In this document: piece by piece, positions 34,312-43,876 of the stretch
Layout: each line of letters starts with the position of its first letter
Numbering within the stretch: position 1 is the first letter of the stretch
NCBI GenBank assembly: GCA_903877135.1
Contig: CAIRCN010000006.1
Coordinates: forward strand, 124,001-188,000
Direction of reading: 5' to 3'
From: an uncultured Opitutia bacterium
GTDB lineage: Bacteria; Verrucomicrobiota; Verrucomicrobiia; Opitutales; Opitutaceae
Length of the DNA: 64,000 nucleotides
Translations under genes and position numbers: made by a program
The notes under the pieces: generated by a model
Told to the model about the DNA's origin: nothing
Seen by the model: the letters and a program-made list of their open reading frames with translations, nothing else
Databases searched by the model: none

Positions 34312-36702
34312 TTACCGATGAGGAAAGGGAGCGCGGGAGGCGCGAGTGGTGACGTAGGTGCGCACACTTTCGCGGATCTGCCGGAACAGGTCTTCGCGGG
34401 CGTAGCGGCCTTTTTGGAAAATATGGTCAACCTTGCCTTGGAGGCGAGTCCGAACATCGATCCCGAGGTCCAAGGACGTGAGGACGACGACAGGGATATC
34501 GCTCCACTCTGGTTTCGCGCGCAGATGAGTTAAGAATTCGAAGCCGTCCATCTCGGCCATGAGCAAGTCGAGCAGGATGATCGCTGGCTGGCTGGCGGCG
34601 ACACTCTCCAAGGCCTTCTGGCCGTTGACGGCGATCTCGGTGGCCCAGCCCTCTTTGTTGAGCATGCGGACGATGATGGCGCGCTGATTGGGATCATCCT
34701 CGACGACGAGGGCGTGGCGCAGCCCGTCACTTTTCTGGCCCCCATGCTTTTGGAGCACTTGAAGGAGGGAATCCTGCTGGATCGGTTTGGAGATAAACCC
34801 CGCTGCGCCCAGCGCAAATCCGAGTTCCTTGTCGTCGGTCATCGTCAGAAGGATAACCGGCACGGCGGCCAATGCGGGTGTCTGCTTGATTTCGCTCAGC
34901 ACAGTCCAGCCATCGACGCCGGGCATGAGTATATCGAGCACGATGACATCCGGCAAGATCTCGGAGGCAATGCGCAAACCGTCGCGACCATTGAGTGCGC
35001 TGATAACCTTGAAGCCTTCCCGTTCGAGGAGCGGGGCGAGATCCTTGTGGACGCTTTCGTCGTCGTCGATGATCAAAAGGCGCCGGAGCGTCTTGGCCGT
35101 CGCGGCAGTGCCAGCGGCAGCCGACAACTGCGGAGGTGGCGGGGCGGTCTCGCCGGCGTTGCGCAGTATGCCTGATGGATGGCCTTTCACCCGGGCCGGC
35201 AGCCGGGTGATAAACGTCGAACCTATGCCGGATTCGCTGGTGACGGTGATGTCGCCGCCGATCATTTCGGCGAATTGCTTGGAGATAACGAGCCCGAGGC
35301 CGGTGCCGCCAAACTTGCTGGCGGTAGAGGAGTCGGCTTGGCTGAACGCCTTGAACAGGCGGCCCAGTTGCTCCGGGGTTATGCCGATGCCGCTGTCAGC
35401 CACCGAAATGATCACCCAATCGTCTTTGTCGTCCTTCTCACGCGTGACGGTCAGCGTGATGCGTCCTTTCTCCGTGAACTTGCTGGCATTGCTTAGCAGG
35501 TTGAGCAGCATCTGTTTCACCTTGGTGGCATCGGAATTCATCATGCCGATGTCCTCCGGACATTGCACGACCAAGGTATTGTGCTTCTTCTCGATGAGCG
35601 GAGCAATCGTGTGGGATACCTCAAGGATCAAGTCGACGAGGTCGAAGGTCTCAAGATAAAGATCCATACGACCGGCTTCGATCTTTGAGAGATCGAGGAT
35701 GTCGTTGATGAGACCCAGCAGGTGACGGGCGGCGCCAAGGATCTTGCTGAGGTCGTCAACTGCGCTGGTGTTGCCGGCATCGGTGGCGTCTTCGGTGAGT
35801 ATCTCACTGTAGCCGATGATGGCGTTGAGCGGAGTGCGCAGCTCGTGGCTCATTTTCGCCAGGAAGACACTCTTGGACTTGTTGGCCTCCTGGGCCACGA
35901 CAGCGGCTTGGGCCAGTTCGGCGGTGCGTGCTTGGACTTTATCCTCAAGGGTCAGATTGGCCTTTTCCAGCGAAGCTTTGGTGATCTGCAACTGGGCGGT
36001 GCGGTCCTGGATCGTCGTTAGCATCGCGTTGAACGCTTCGATCAGCGCTGCAATCTCGGCGGAGCTCTGCTCCGTCACCCGCACGCTGTAATTCTGGTCG
36101 CGGGTGACGGTCGTAGCCGCCCGGGCCAGCGCTGTAATCGGACCGGAAATGCCGCGTTGCATGCGATAGGCGACGGCAAAGGCGAAGAGCGTCGACATCA
36201 GCAGAATGAACGCACCGCCGCGCAGCAAGTCGTTCACGCGCTCCCGATTCTCCAAGCCAAGATCGGCCTTCAGATAAAGCGTCCCGTAAGTGCGCGAACC
36301 AACACGGATGGGGGCCTGGACCACGGCATCACCCAGCAAACCAAGAAAGCGCTGCGGCCGCGGGATAAACTCCTCCGAGCCCATCTTGCTGTATCGCGCC
36401 ACAAGCAGATTTTTGTCGGATATAACCCCCGCGGCGAGAATCCACGGTTCCTGTTCGAGCGTCTGAAACGAGACAACGGGCGCCTCAGGATTCCGCTCAA
36501 AGGCGGCCACTACGCTGTCGACCAGGTGCCGCTTGACAGACTCGAGTCGTTCCTTCTCCACGCTGCGCAGGCGCACTGAATCATAGACAAAAAAACCGGC
36601 AAATGACGCGGCCAGCGAGACGGCGCAAATCAACAGGATGAGCAGCGTTAGTTTCCAACGGAGTGGGAGTTTGTTCACGGGACGAGGAAACAAAGTAGCC
36701 AT
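34312..36702 (-). CDS. Membrane hybrid histidine kinase with two receiver domains
   Basis: 796 aa from the ATG at 36702; a TTG six codons upstream is less likely. TM1 lies at about residues 18-40, a periplasmic sensor domain to ~160, TM2 at ~163-182, then HAMP, a coiled coil and HisKA with His286 in KMSHELRTPLNAIIGYSE. The HATPase domain contains the N-box LLNLLSNASKFTEKG and GTGLGL. Receiver 1 has LLIIDDDESV and LDILMPGVDGW, receiver 2 has VVEDDPNQR and LDLLMAEMDGF. It heads the operon with the CheY-like and cyclase genes. The stimulus is unknown. Confidence 0.93.
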   Translation of the reverse strand: MATLFPRPVNKLPLRWKLTLLILLICAVSLAASFAGFFVYDSVRLRSVEKERLESVKRHLVDSVVAAFERNPEAPVVSFQTLEQEPWILAAGVISDKNLLVARYSKMGSEEFIPRPQRFLGLLGDAVVQAPIRVGSRTYGTLYLKADLGLENRERVNDLLRGGAFILLMSTLFAFAVAYRMQRGISGPITALARAATTVTRDQNYSVRVTEQSSAEIAALIEAFNAMLTTIQDRTAQLQITKASLEKANLTLEDKVQARTAELAQAAVVAQEANKSKSVFLAKMSHELRTPLNAIIGYSEILTEDATDAGNTSAVDDLSKILGAARHLLGLINDILDLSKIEAGRMDLYLETFDLVDLILEVSHTIAPLIEKKHNTLVVQCPEDIGMMNSDATKVKQMLLNLLSNASKFTEKGRITLTVTREKDDKDDWVIISVADSGIGITPEQLGRLFKAFSQADSSTASKFGGTGLGLVISKQFAEMIGGDITVTSESGIGSTFITRLPARVKGHPSGILRNAGETAPPPPQLSAAAGTAATAKTLRRLLIIDDDESVHKDLAPLLEREGFKVISALNGRDGLRIASEILPDVIVLDILMPGVDGWTVLSEIKQTPALAAVPVILLTMTDDKELGFALGAAGFISKPIQQDSLLQVLQKHGGQKSDGLRHALVVEDDPNQRAIIVRMLNKEGWATEIAVNGQKALESVAASQPAIILLDLLMAEMDGFEFLTHLRAKPEWSDIPVVVLTSLDLGIDVRTRLQGKVDHIFQKGRYAREDLFRQIRESVRTYVTTRASRAPFPHR

Positions 36703-36940
36703 CGCACAGGGCCAAAGCAAACGTTGAGGATAAGCAATAATCCTTTGCGGTTCAGCTGTTCATTAATGGTGCGGAGGCCATGGAGTTCTGTCAATCAGTT
36801 CTCTGACAAATGCCCAGGGTGTCCAGAGAACGCAGAACAGTCCCGTGGTGCTAAAGCCGGGTGTGGAGACAAAGCGTTCTACCTGAATTTGTTGAAGCCT
36901 TGTTGACAAACTGGCTGCGCGATCAGCTTCGCGTCCGCCG

Positions 36941-38059
36941 TCAGAACGCCATGCGATTCCAGCCGCGGCGCTCTTTGCTCAACGGCGGGAGGCCGAGGAT
37001 TTCGCGACCGAGATCGACGTAGTAGCGGTAGTTTTCGATCGGCGTGCCATTGGGGATGCGGTGGTCGAGACTGAAGACGCATCCGCCGGAGCTGAGCGCG
37101 GGGACCAGCTTGTATTCGAGCTCGGCGCGGATCGAGGCCTTGTCGCGGCGGATGACGTGCTTGTCGATGCCGCCAAGCATCGAGAGGCGTGTGCCGTAGG
37201 TCTGGCGCACGGCGACGATGTCCATGCCGGCGGCCGGTTCCATCGGGTAGATGCAGTTGAGCCCGCAGTCGAGGAGCGCGGGGATGACAGGGTTGATGTT
37301 GCCGTCGGTGTCCTGCTGGAAAATCCGCGCACCGCGCGCCGACACAAGATCCCAGATGCGGCGGTAGTAGGGCTGGAAGCATTCCGCGATCTGCGCGGGG
37401 CCGACCATCGGGCCGGATTTGCCGGCGAAATCCTCGTGCACGGAGAGCTGGTCGATGCAGAGCTTGGCGCTGATCGGCTCGAGCACGCGGAAGGTCGTGT
37501 CGGAAACCGTGGCGAGGATGTCGGCCATGAGCTCGGGCTGATCGTAGTAGGCGAGGCACGCGCCCTCCTCGCCCATGAGCTCGCGCGGGATGTCGAACGC
37601 GCCGGGCATGTAGGCGACGACGAGCGCGCCGTCGGCCTGCGCGCGGCGCGCGGCCTCGACCTCGTCCCACTTGATACGGTCGGGCGTGAAGGTGAAGAAG
37701 TGTTTCACGCTCAGCCAGTCGTCCATCGTCTGCACCGGAAAATCCATCGGCAGCGGGATGGTGGCGGTTTTCTTGAGCAACTTCATCGTGCGCCCGAGAT
37801 AATCGCGCTGCACGAGCTCCTCGTCGTTCTCGCTGAGCGTGACGGACGGCGGACCGAGGCCGTTGGTGTAGCCGCCGCAGAAGACGTTGGGCACGTAGTC
37901 CCAGTCGAAGGCGTTCATGCCGATCTCGTCCTCGGTCGCGCCCTGCGCGCGCCACTCGTCGGCAAGGCCCACGAGCGGGCCGAAGAGTTCGGTAAACATC
38001 GGCCGCGGGGCTTGGCCGAAGGTCATGAGGTCGAGGTATTGTTCGCGATGGAAGCGCAT
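36941..38059 (-). CDS. URO-D superfamily methyltransferase-like protein 1
   Basis: 372 aa. The uroporphyrinogen-decarboxylase/MtaA TIM-barrel fold is recognised by DWDYVPNVFCGGY, LAYYDQPELMADIL, FQPYYRRIWDLVSARGARIF and, at the active site, QQDTDGN (residues 248-254) with the closing VFSLDHRIPNGTPIENYRYY. The HxC zinc site of MtaA/CmuA is replaced by DTDG. It is last in the leftward operon, 6 bp after the next gene. The family transfers methyl groups to or from corrinoid proteins; its substrate is unknown. Confidence 0.8.
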   Translation of the reverse strand: MRFHREQYLDLMTFGQAPRPMFTELFGPLVGLADEWRAQGATEDEIGMNAFDWDYVPNVFCGGYTNGLGPPSVTLSENDEELVQRDYLGRTMKLLKKTATIPLPMDFPVQTMDDWLSVKHFFTFTPDRIKWDEVEAARRAQADGALVVAYMPGAFDIPRELMGEEGACLAYYDQPELMADILATVSDTTFRVLEPISAKLCIDQLSVHEDFAGKSGPMVGPAQIAECFQPYYRRIWDLVSARGARIFQQDTDGNINPVIPALLDCGLNCIYPMEPAAGMDIVAVRQTYGTRLSMLGGIDKHVIRRDKASIRAELEYKLVPALSSGGCVFSLDHRIPNGTPIENYRYYVDLGREILGLPPLSKERRGWNRMAF

Positions 38060-38065
38060 AGGATT

Positions 38066-39112
38066 TCAGCGGTGCCAGTGGGCCTTCACATAGGCGCGAT
38101 ACTGGTCGAGCATGGGAGCGGGGATGTTGGCGGGAAGATGGTTGCCGACGGCGAGCATGACGCCGCGGCAGGTGCGAGCGAGGTCCAGTGTGCGGTCGAG
38201 GCCAGCGCGGACGGTTTCCCAACTGCCGAACGTGAGGTCGCGGCAGTCAACGGCGCTGCCGGCGAGCATGGTTGTCTGGCCGAAGCGCGCGACCATCTCC
38301 GCAAAATCCATCACCGGCTCGAAGATCAGCCCGTCGGCGCCGGCCGCCACGATGTCGCCGGCGAATTCGCGGAAGTCTCCGTCGGAGCAGAAGAGCACTT
38401 TCTTGCCGGCGGCGTGCAGCGATTTCCACAGCTCGGCGTACCGCGGGATGATGTGGGCGCGGTAGATGTCGGGCCGCATGAATGCGCCCGCGGTCCACAC
38501 AAAATCGTCGTGCTGGATGATCGCCTCGGTGCTCGTCTGCGCCCACGCGTCCATGTGAAACTTCGTGCGGCGAAAAAAACTGTCCCAGACGGGCTCCATG
38601 CGATCGGGCTCGGCGGCGGCCTCGAGCAGCATGTCCCAGCCAAAGGCCTGGATCGCGCCCGAGACGATGGTCTTGTAGTAGCCGCCGGGGCAGAGCTGGT
38701 CGGGGAAATCGCCGCGTTTCTGCGTCAACCACGCCTCGTATGCGGCGACCTGCTCGGCCATGGTGGGCAGCCCGTATTCCTTCACCGCGTCGAACGCCCA
38801 AACCTCCTCGGGCACCTCGAACAGACAGTGGTTCGGTTTGCGCAGGTCGCTGCCGTCGGAGGCGTATTCCGCGTGGCCCATGTCGGTATTGCGGCCGAAT
38901 TTTCCCCAGTCGCCGCGCAAGCCGTCTTCCACGGTCCAGAGAAAGTCGATGCCCCAGTGTGCGTAGAGATCGCGCAGGCTCGCCTGTGTGTCGGGGTTGG
39001 GACCGGTTGGGCCGCGGACGCCAAACGGGTGGTATTCCAAACTGTATTCCGTGTGCGCGAAGCGCTCCACCGGTTTCAACGCGATGGTGTCGAGGGCGAG
39101 CTGGCGGCTCAT
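38066..39112 (-). CDS. URO-D superfamily methyltransferase-like protein 2
   Basis: 348 aa. LEYHPFGVRGPT near the N-terminus and IIPRYAELWKSLHAAGKKVLFCSDGD (C242, D244, D246) show the URO-D barrel; a further Cys lies in SAVDCRDLTFG and the closing loop is AVGNHLPANIPAPML. The HxC motif is replaced by FCSDGD. The N-terminal ~90 residues carry a long insertion absent from several neighbours. It lies 19 bp downstream of the next paralogue in the same operon. Confidence 0.78.
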   Translation of the reverse strand: MSRQLALDTIALKPVERFAHTEYSLEYHPFGVRGPTGPNPDTQASLRDLYAHWGIDFLWTVEDGLRGDWGKFGRNTDMGHAEYASDGSDLRKPNHCLFEVPEEVWAFDAVKEYGLPTMAEQVAAYEAWLTQKRGDFPDQLCPGGYYKTIVSGAIQAFGWDMLLEAAAEPDRMEPVWDSFFRRTKFHMDAWAQTSTEAIIQHDDFVWTAGAFMRPDIYRAHIIPRYAELWKSLHAAGKKVLFCSDGDFREFAGDIVAAGADGLIFEPVMDFAEMVARFGQTTMLAGSAVDCRDLTFGSWETVRAGLDRTLDLARTCRGVMLAVGNHLPANIPAPMLDQYRAYVKAHWHR

Positions 39113-39131
39113 GTGGAAATGTTAGCAAAAA

Positions 39132-40259
39132 TCAAAAAGCCTCACCGCGCAGCAGTTGGTGTTTGCGGCGCATGTAGTGCTCAAAGTTGGCGAGCGACAC
39201 GTCGGGCGGCACGAGGTGGTCCACAGAGGGAATGAAACCACCTTCGGCGATCAGCGGCCGGAACGTGCGCAGGTGCGTGTCGATGGCGGCAAAATCCTTC
39301 GCCAGCTCGCGCTTGTCCACACAGCCCCAGAGGCGCAGGTCGCGGCCGAACTTTTTGCGGATCGCGATCGGATCCATGTCGGAGGCGCGCTCGAACGGAT
39401 AGACAGCGTCAACCCCCGCCTCCATGAAGTGAGGGAGGACGAGTTCGCAGTTGCCGTCGGTGTCAATGATCACCCAGCGCACACCGTGGGACTTGAAGAA
39501 AGCGACCAGGCGCTTCAGCTCCGGCAGAATGAACTCACGGTAGGTGTTGGGGCTGAGCAACGGACCGTTTTTCATGCTCAGGTCCTCGTTGATGAAGACG
39601 TAGTCGGGCTTGACGCCGCTCTCGAGCAGCGGGCGCGTGGTCTCGATGGTGAAGTCGGTGATGAACTCCATCATCTCGTGCATCATCGCGGGCTCGTCAT
39701 ACCAGGCGTAGCTGAGGTTTTCGGTGCCCATCCACTCGCGGGCGCGCCAGTAGTAGCCGAGGATGGCGCAGTTGCGGCCGAGGATGAGCGGGTGTTGGCG
39801 CAGGCCCCAGCCGGGCAGGAGAAACTGCTCCCAATACGCCGGGTAACGGCAGGGCGAGGACGGACGGAAGCGTTTTTTCAGCTCCTGGAAATCCGCCGGC
39901 GTGGAGACGGGGAAACTGATGTATTCGTTCATGCTGGCGCGCATGCCCCCGGCCATGCCGGTGATGAGTGCCTTAGAGACCACGCCGTTGGTGCCGAGGA
40001 TGATCTCGGTGTCCCCGTCGCGGCTGAGCACTTTCTCCACGTAGGCCGGGACCATGTCGGTGCGCACGTCGATATATTCGCGTGGATCCATGTCCCAGCG
40101 GGGGTCGCCCACAAACCAGTCCCAATGCATGTCGTCGACCGGCAGACCCTCGTCACGCCAGCGATCCTTAGTCTGGACCCAGACGCCGACCTCGTGGTTG
40201 GGCACGCGATCAACGGACTGGTAATTCATGCAGGCATGGAAGCGTTCAAGAGGGGTCAT
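39132..40259 (-). CDS. URO-D superfamily methyltransferase-like protein 3
   Basis: 375 aa from the ATG at 40259 (MTPLERFHACMNYQSVDRVP, the standard family start). DLSMKNGPLLSPNTYREFILPELKRL is the central barrel; the active-site strand is VIIDTDGN (266-270), followed by LWGCVDKREL and SVDHLVPPDVSLANFEHYM. It shares the DTDG/VDH pattern with protein 1, so the two probably form a subfamily. It lies 23 bp from the next gene in the operon. Confidence 0.82.
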   Translation of the reverse strand: MTPLERFHACMNYQSVDRVPNHEVGVWVQTKDRWRDEGLPVDDMHWDWFVGDPRWDMDPREYIDVRTDMVPAYVEKVLSRDGDTEIILGTNGVVSKALITGMAGGMRASMNEYISFPVSTPADFQELKKRFRPSSPCRYPAYWEQFLLPGWGLRQHPLILGRNCAILGYYWRAREWMGTENLSYAWYDEPAMMHEMMEFITDFTIETTRPLLESGVKPDYVFINEDLSMKNGPLLSPNTYREFILPELKRLVAFFKSHGVRWVIIDTDGNCELVLPHFMEAGVDAVYPFERASDMDPIAIRKKFGRDLRLWGCVDKRELAKDFAAIDTHLRTFRPLIAEGGFIPSVDHLVPPDVSLANFEHYMRRKHQLLRGEAF

Positions 40260-40282
40260 GGAAAATGGAAGTGAGATGAGTT

Positions 40283-41446
40283 TCAGTAGGTGCAACGCTT
40301 CGCCTCGTCGGCGAACGCCTCGAGCAGGTCGGGGCGCGCGTCAAAGAAGTGGTCGGACGGGCAGAGGATGTAGCCGCCGCCCGCGCCGGCTTCGCGGAAA
40401 CAGCGGCGCACCTCGGCGCGCGTCTCCTCTGGCGTGCTGGTGGTGAAAAAGCGATTCTGGTCGAAGCCGCCGATGAAACAGACCTTGTCGCCGATGCGGC
40501 GCTTGGCTTCGGCCAGGTTCACGTCGCCGCCCATCGCGGCGGGCGTGAAGGTTTCCAGAGCGTGCGAGCCGAGCGTGACGAGCCGCTCGAGAATCGGCAT
40601 CATGCCGCCGCAAGTGTGGTAGACGACGCATTGGCCGGCGGCTCGTGCATGCGCGATCACGTCGCGGTCGTAGGGCGCGACGAACTCGTCGAACACTTTT
40701 GGGGAGATCACAGTGGAAGACGCGTCGCCGCCGCCGTGTTCGATGAGGTCGAAGCGCGCACCTTTCATCGAGTCGACGAAGCGGACTTTGCGGTCGCGCA
40801 GGATGCCGAGGAATTTGTGCACCCACGCCGGGTCGTCGAAGGTCTCCAAAATCATCTCCTCGACGCCGAAGAGCACGCAGGCATCCTGCCAGCAGCCGGG
40901 CTGGCCGTAGAGGTCGAAGCAGTTCACGCAGCTGCGGATGAACGTGCCTTCGCCGTAGTGGTTGACCCAGTGGTTGACCTTGGCGACGTCGCAGAGCGGC
41001 TGCACGGCGAATTCGGCGATGAGGTCGATGTCGGATTTTTCCTTGATGAGGCGCTCGGAAACCCAGCCGGTGTAGTCGTTGCTCTGCAGGACCATCGTCA
41101 GGGTCTTGTGCGGCGTGGCGATGTAGTAGCGCGTGGTCTGGTATTCCTGGCCGGGAATTTCCTCCTGAGCGATGCGCCACGTCGGCGAGCAGATGCGGTC
41201 CACGCCGAGGAAGCCAGGCGTATAGGCCGGATCGACGTAGGCGCCCTGCGAAGGATCGGGCCGGTGCGCCTGCAGCCAGAAAACCGGATCGAGCCCGAAG
41301 CGGGCGAAAAATTCGTCATTGGACGCGCCCGCCAGATATTTCTTCAGGTAGTAGGGCATGACGTGGTGCGTCGTCACTGGGAGCCGGTCCGTAGGCCGGT
41401 GCTCGACGGCGGCAATCATGCGTTGCTTGGGGGTCATGGTATTCAT
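40283..41446 (-). CDS. URO-D superfamily protein 4 with HxC...C zinc motif
   Basis: 387 aa from the ATG at 41446. The start MTPKQRMIAAVEHRPTDRLPV is typical. H277-T-C279-G in VVYHTCGGMMPILE and C362 in GGYILCPSDHF reproduce the H-x-C-Xn-C zinc site of MtaA/MtbA/CmuA methyltransferases, which activates a thiol methyl acceptor. Hence this is one of the few paralogues here expected to bind zinc. It is first of four leftward genes and diverges from protein 5 across ~90 bp. Confidence 0.85.
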   Translation of the reverse strand: MNTMTPKQRMIAAVEHRPTDRLPVTTHHVMPYYLKKYLAGASNDEFFARFGLDPVFWLQAHRPDPSQGAYVDPAYTPGFLGVDRICSPTWRIAQEEIPGQEYQTTRYYIATPHKTLTMVLQSNDYTGWVSERLIKEKSDIDLIAEFAVQPLCDVAKVNHWVNHYGEGTFIRSCVNCFDLYGQPGCWQDACVLFGVEEMILETFDDPAWVHKFLGILRDRKVRFVDSMKGARFDLIEHGGGDASSTVISPKVFDEFVAPYDRDVIAHARAAGQCVVYHTCGGMMPILERLVTLGSHALETFTPAAMGGDVNLAEAKRRIGDKVCFIGGFDQNRFFTTSTPEETRAEVRRCFREAGAGGGYILCPSDHFFDARPDLLEAFADEAKRCTY

Positions 41447-41538
41447 GGGCAATAAATGCGCAGGGGGCGCGGCGAATTTTCAGAGGCACGCCGCGATGCG
41501 GAGTTGATTCCGTGGGACGTGCCACACATAGGTGCGTG

Positions 41539-42564
41539 ATGACTTCGATCGAACGCGTGCGCCGCACCATCCGCGGCGAAACAGTGGACCACCTGCCGGC
41601 GCAGCCGATGGGGATGATGTTTTCCGCGAAGCACGCGGGCATCCCCTTCATCGACTACACGAAGGATGGCCGGAAGATGGCCGAGGCGCAGCTGAAGTTT
41701 GCCGAGGACTTTGGCATCGACTGTCTGCTTACCTGCTCCGACCCCGCGCGTGAGGTGATGGATATCGCCGGCGAGGGCAGCGTGGACTGGTTCACCGACC
41801 AAGGGCCGGCAATCAACGAGGAGCGCGCGGCGCTCGCCGACAAGACGCGCCTGAAAACCTTCAAGCTCCCCGACCCGCTCGGCGGCGGCCGCATGCACGA
41901 CCGCGTGAAGTCCATCGAAATCATGCGCCGCGAGGCCGGCCCCGACCTGTCGATCGTCGGCTGGATCGAGGGGCCGCTCGCGCTCGCCGCGGAGCTGCGC
42001 GGTGTGAACACCATCATGCTCGATTTCGGCGACGACCCGGAGTTCGCGCGCGACCTGCTGCGGTTCTGCGCCGACGTGGCGATTGCCTACGCCCCCGCGC
42101 AAATCGCCGCCGGCGCCGACACGATGGGCATGAGCGACGCCGCCGCCAGCCTGATCGGACCGGCGCTCTACGAGGAATTTCTCTGGCCCGAGCAAATGCG
42201 CGTGCTGCAGACGCTGCAGCGGCAGTTTCCCGACGTGCTGCGCCGGCTGCACATGTGCGGCCGCACCGACTCGCTCGCGGTGAAGATGGGCGAGCTTCCG
42301 GTGGATATTTACGAGATCGATTTCCCCGCGGACTTGCAGACTGTGCGCAACCGCCTCGGGCCCGACAAGGTGATAGCGGGCAACGTCTCGACGATCACTG
42401 ACCTGATGCAGGGCACGCCCGAGCAGGTTTACGAGGCCTGCCGGCGCTGCCACCAGATTTGCGGGCGCTACCATGTCGTGAGCGCGGGCTGCGAGATGTC
42501 GCCACGAACGCCGCCGGAAAACCTGCGCGCGATGATGGCCTACGCCCGCGATCACAAGCCGTAA
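41539..42564 (+). CDS. URO-D superfamily protein 5, canonical MtaA/CmuA-type
   Basis: 341 aa from the ATG at 41539. This is the paralogue closest to classical corrinoid methyltransferases: LSIVGWIEGPLALAAELRG, GADTMGMSDAAASLIGPALYEEFLWPEQ, H238-M-C240-G and C318 in VVSAGCEMSPRTPPENL. These supply the complete zinc site and the family's C-terminal SPxTPPENL tail. Likely role: methyl transfer between the cluster's corrinoid protein and a thiol or other acceptor. It is transcribed rightward, opposite to its two neighbours. Confidence 0.88.
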   Translation: MTSIERVRRTIRGETVDHLPAQPMGMMFSAKHAGIPFIDYTKDGRKMAEAQLKFAEDFGIDCLLTCSDPAREVMDIAGEGSVDWFTDQGPAINEERAALADKTRLKTFKLPDPLGGGRMHDRVKSIEIMRREAGPDLSIVGWIEGPLALAAELRGVNTIMLDFGDDPEFARDLLRFCADVAIAYAPAQIAAGADTMGMSDAAASLIGPALYEEFLWPEQMRVLQTLQRQFPDVLRRLHMCGRTDSLAVKMGELPVDIYEIDFPADLQTVRNRLGPDKVIAGNVSTITDLMQGTPEQVYEACRRCHQICGRYHVVSAGCEMSPRTPPENLRAMMAYARDHKP

Positions 42565-42597
42565 GACTGCGGTTGAGCGGGAGGCAGGCATCGGGGA

Positions 42598-43872
42598 TCA
42601 GGCGCGGCCCTCCACGAGTTCCATCGCCATCGCGGCCCATTCTGTGACGCGCTGCGGCTGGCCGGCGATGGTGGAGATGTCCTTCATCACGATCTCGACG
42701 TGCCCGCCCTTGGTGCAGTCGAGCATGTGGCGGAGTTCGTCGCGGGCTTTGGCGAGGTTCCACCCGTCGGTGGCGAAGCAGGCGGGGTTGGGTTTGTAGC
42801 TGAAAACGTAGTCCGAGCCGACCGCCGCCGCGCCGCGCTCCATGTGGATGCGGTAGTTCATCGAGACCTTGCGCAGGTTCGGGACGCGCCGTAGGATGTC
42901 CATCTTGGTGTCGAGCACCTCACAGCAGCCGTAGTAAACGAGGCCCCAGCGGGCGAGCCACGGGAAGTCGTGCCGCAGGGCGAATTCCCAGTGCATCTCC
43001 TGCGAGACCTCGGTGAAAATCTGGGCGTTGGAGCAGCCCCAGAGGTGCTCGGGCGTCGGGTGCGCGGGGTTGAAGCCGGCGCGCGGTAGCTCGCTCGTGT
43101 AGCAGTAGGCGCCGGAGCCGACGCGACAGTTGAGGTTGTTCCGCGCGAGGAGATTCAGCGCGACGAACTGGTCGAGCTCATTCAGGTAGCACTCGACGAG
43201 GCGGGCGACGCAGGCGTTGATCACGTCGGGTTGCTCAATGAGGTCGGTCAGCGCCTCCTGCACGCCATACCACATCACGAGGTTGTCCCACGGAGTGAAC
43301 CAGAAATTGTCGCGACCCTGTTCGAGGACCGGGATGATGTCGCCGATCGCCGCCGTCATCGCGGAAAAACGCGCCGCCGTGTCCTCGCGGTCGACGGTCA
43401 CGATGGGGTCCTTGATCTTGTGGAGGTCCGCCATCGAAGAAATCTGAGGCTCGTAGTGCTGCGACGAGATGCCGGCGCCGCCGGTGATGTCGAGCCGCTC
43501 GCCCTGCCGGAGGATGCCGAAGCCCGTGCTCTGCCAGGCGATCGGGCAGGGAATGTAGTCGTTGAAAATCATGTCCACTGGCATGTGGCGCCACTGGTAA
43601 AGCTGGCGGCGCATCTCCAACTCCACGCCGCGCGCCCAGGGCGCCCGGCAATGCAGCTTAAGCTCGTCTCTCGTCTCGCTGAACTCGTGCCACGGCAGTT
43701 CCGTGATCCACACCATCGGGCGCTCGGTGCGCAGTTCGTTCATCTTTCCCCAGAGGCGCGCCTTCTCGCGGTGCACGGGCAGCGCGGCGATGGCGGCGAA
43801 CTGTTCCGCCAACGGGCGCAGGACCTCTCGGTCCTGCGGTAACAACTGGATGGCAGAAGGGGTAGTGTTCAT
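42598..43872 (-). CDS. URO-D-like protein 6 with GCCE motif
   Basis: 424 aa, longer than the other paralogues. Recognisable URO-D-like features are LYQWRHMPVDMIFNDYIPCP, a barrel around FWFTPWDNLVMWYGVQEALTDLI and FALRHDFPWLARWGLVYYGCCEVLD, where adjacent C316-C317-E318 occupy the place of HxC. KPNPACFATDGWNLAKAR lies near the C-terminus. The cysteine pair suggests a different metal ligand set. It is 4 bp from the upstream gene in the leftward operon behind RACE. The substrate is unknown. Confidence 0.72.
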   Translation of the reverse strand: MNTTPSAIQLLPQDREVLRPLAEQFAAIAALPVHREKARLWGKMNELRTERPMVWITELPWHEFSETRDELKLHCRAPWARGVELEMRRQLYQWRHMPVDMIFNDYIPCPIAWQSTGFGILRQGERLDITGGAGISSQHYEPQISSMADLHKIKDPIVTVDREDTAARFSAMTAAIGDIIPVLEQGRDNFWFTPWDNLVMWYGVQEALTDLIEQPDVINACVARLVECYLNELDQFVALNLLARNNLNCRVGSGAYCYTSELPRAGFNPAHPTPEHLWGCSNAQIFTEVSQEMHWEFALRHDFPWLARWGLVYYGCCEVLDTKMDILRRVPNLRKVSMNYRIHMERGAAAVGSDYVFSYKPNPACFATDGWNLAKARDELRHMLDCTKGGHVEIVMKDISTIAGQPQRVTEWAAMAMELVEGRA

Positions 43873-43876
43873 GGCT

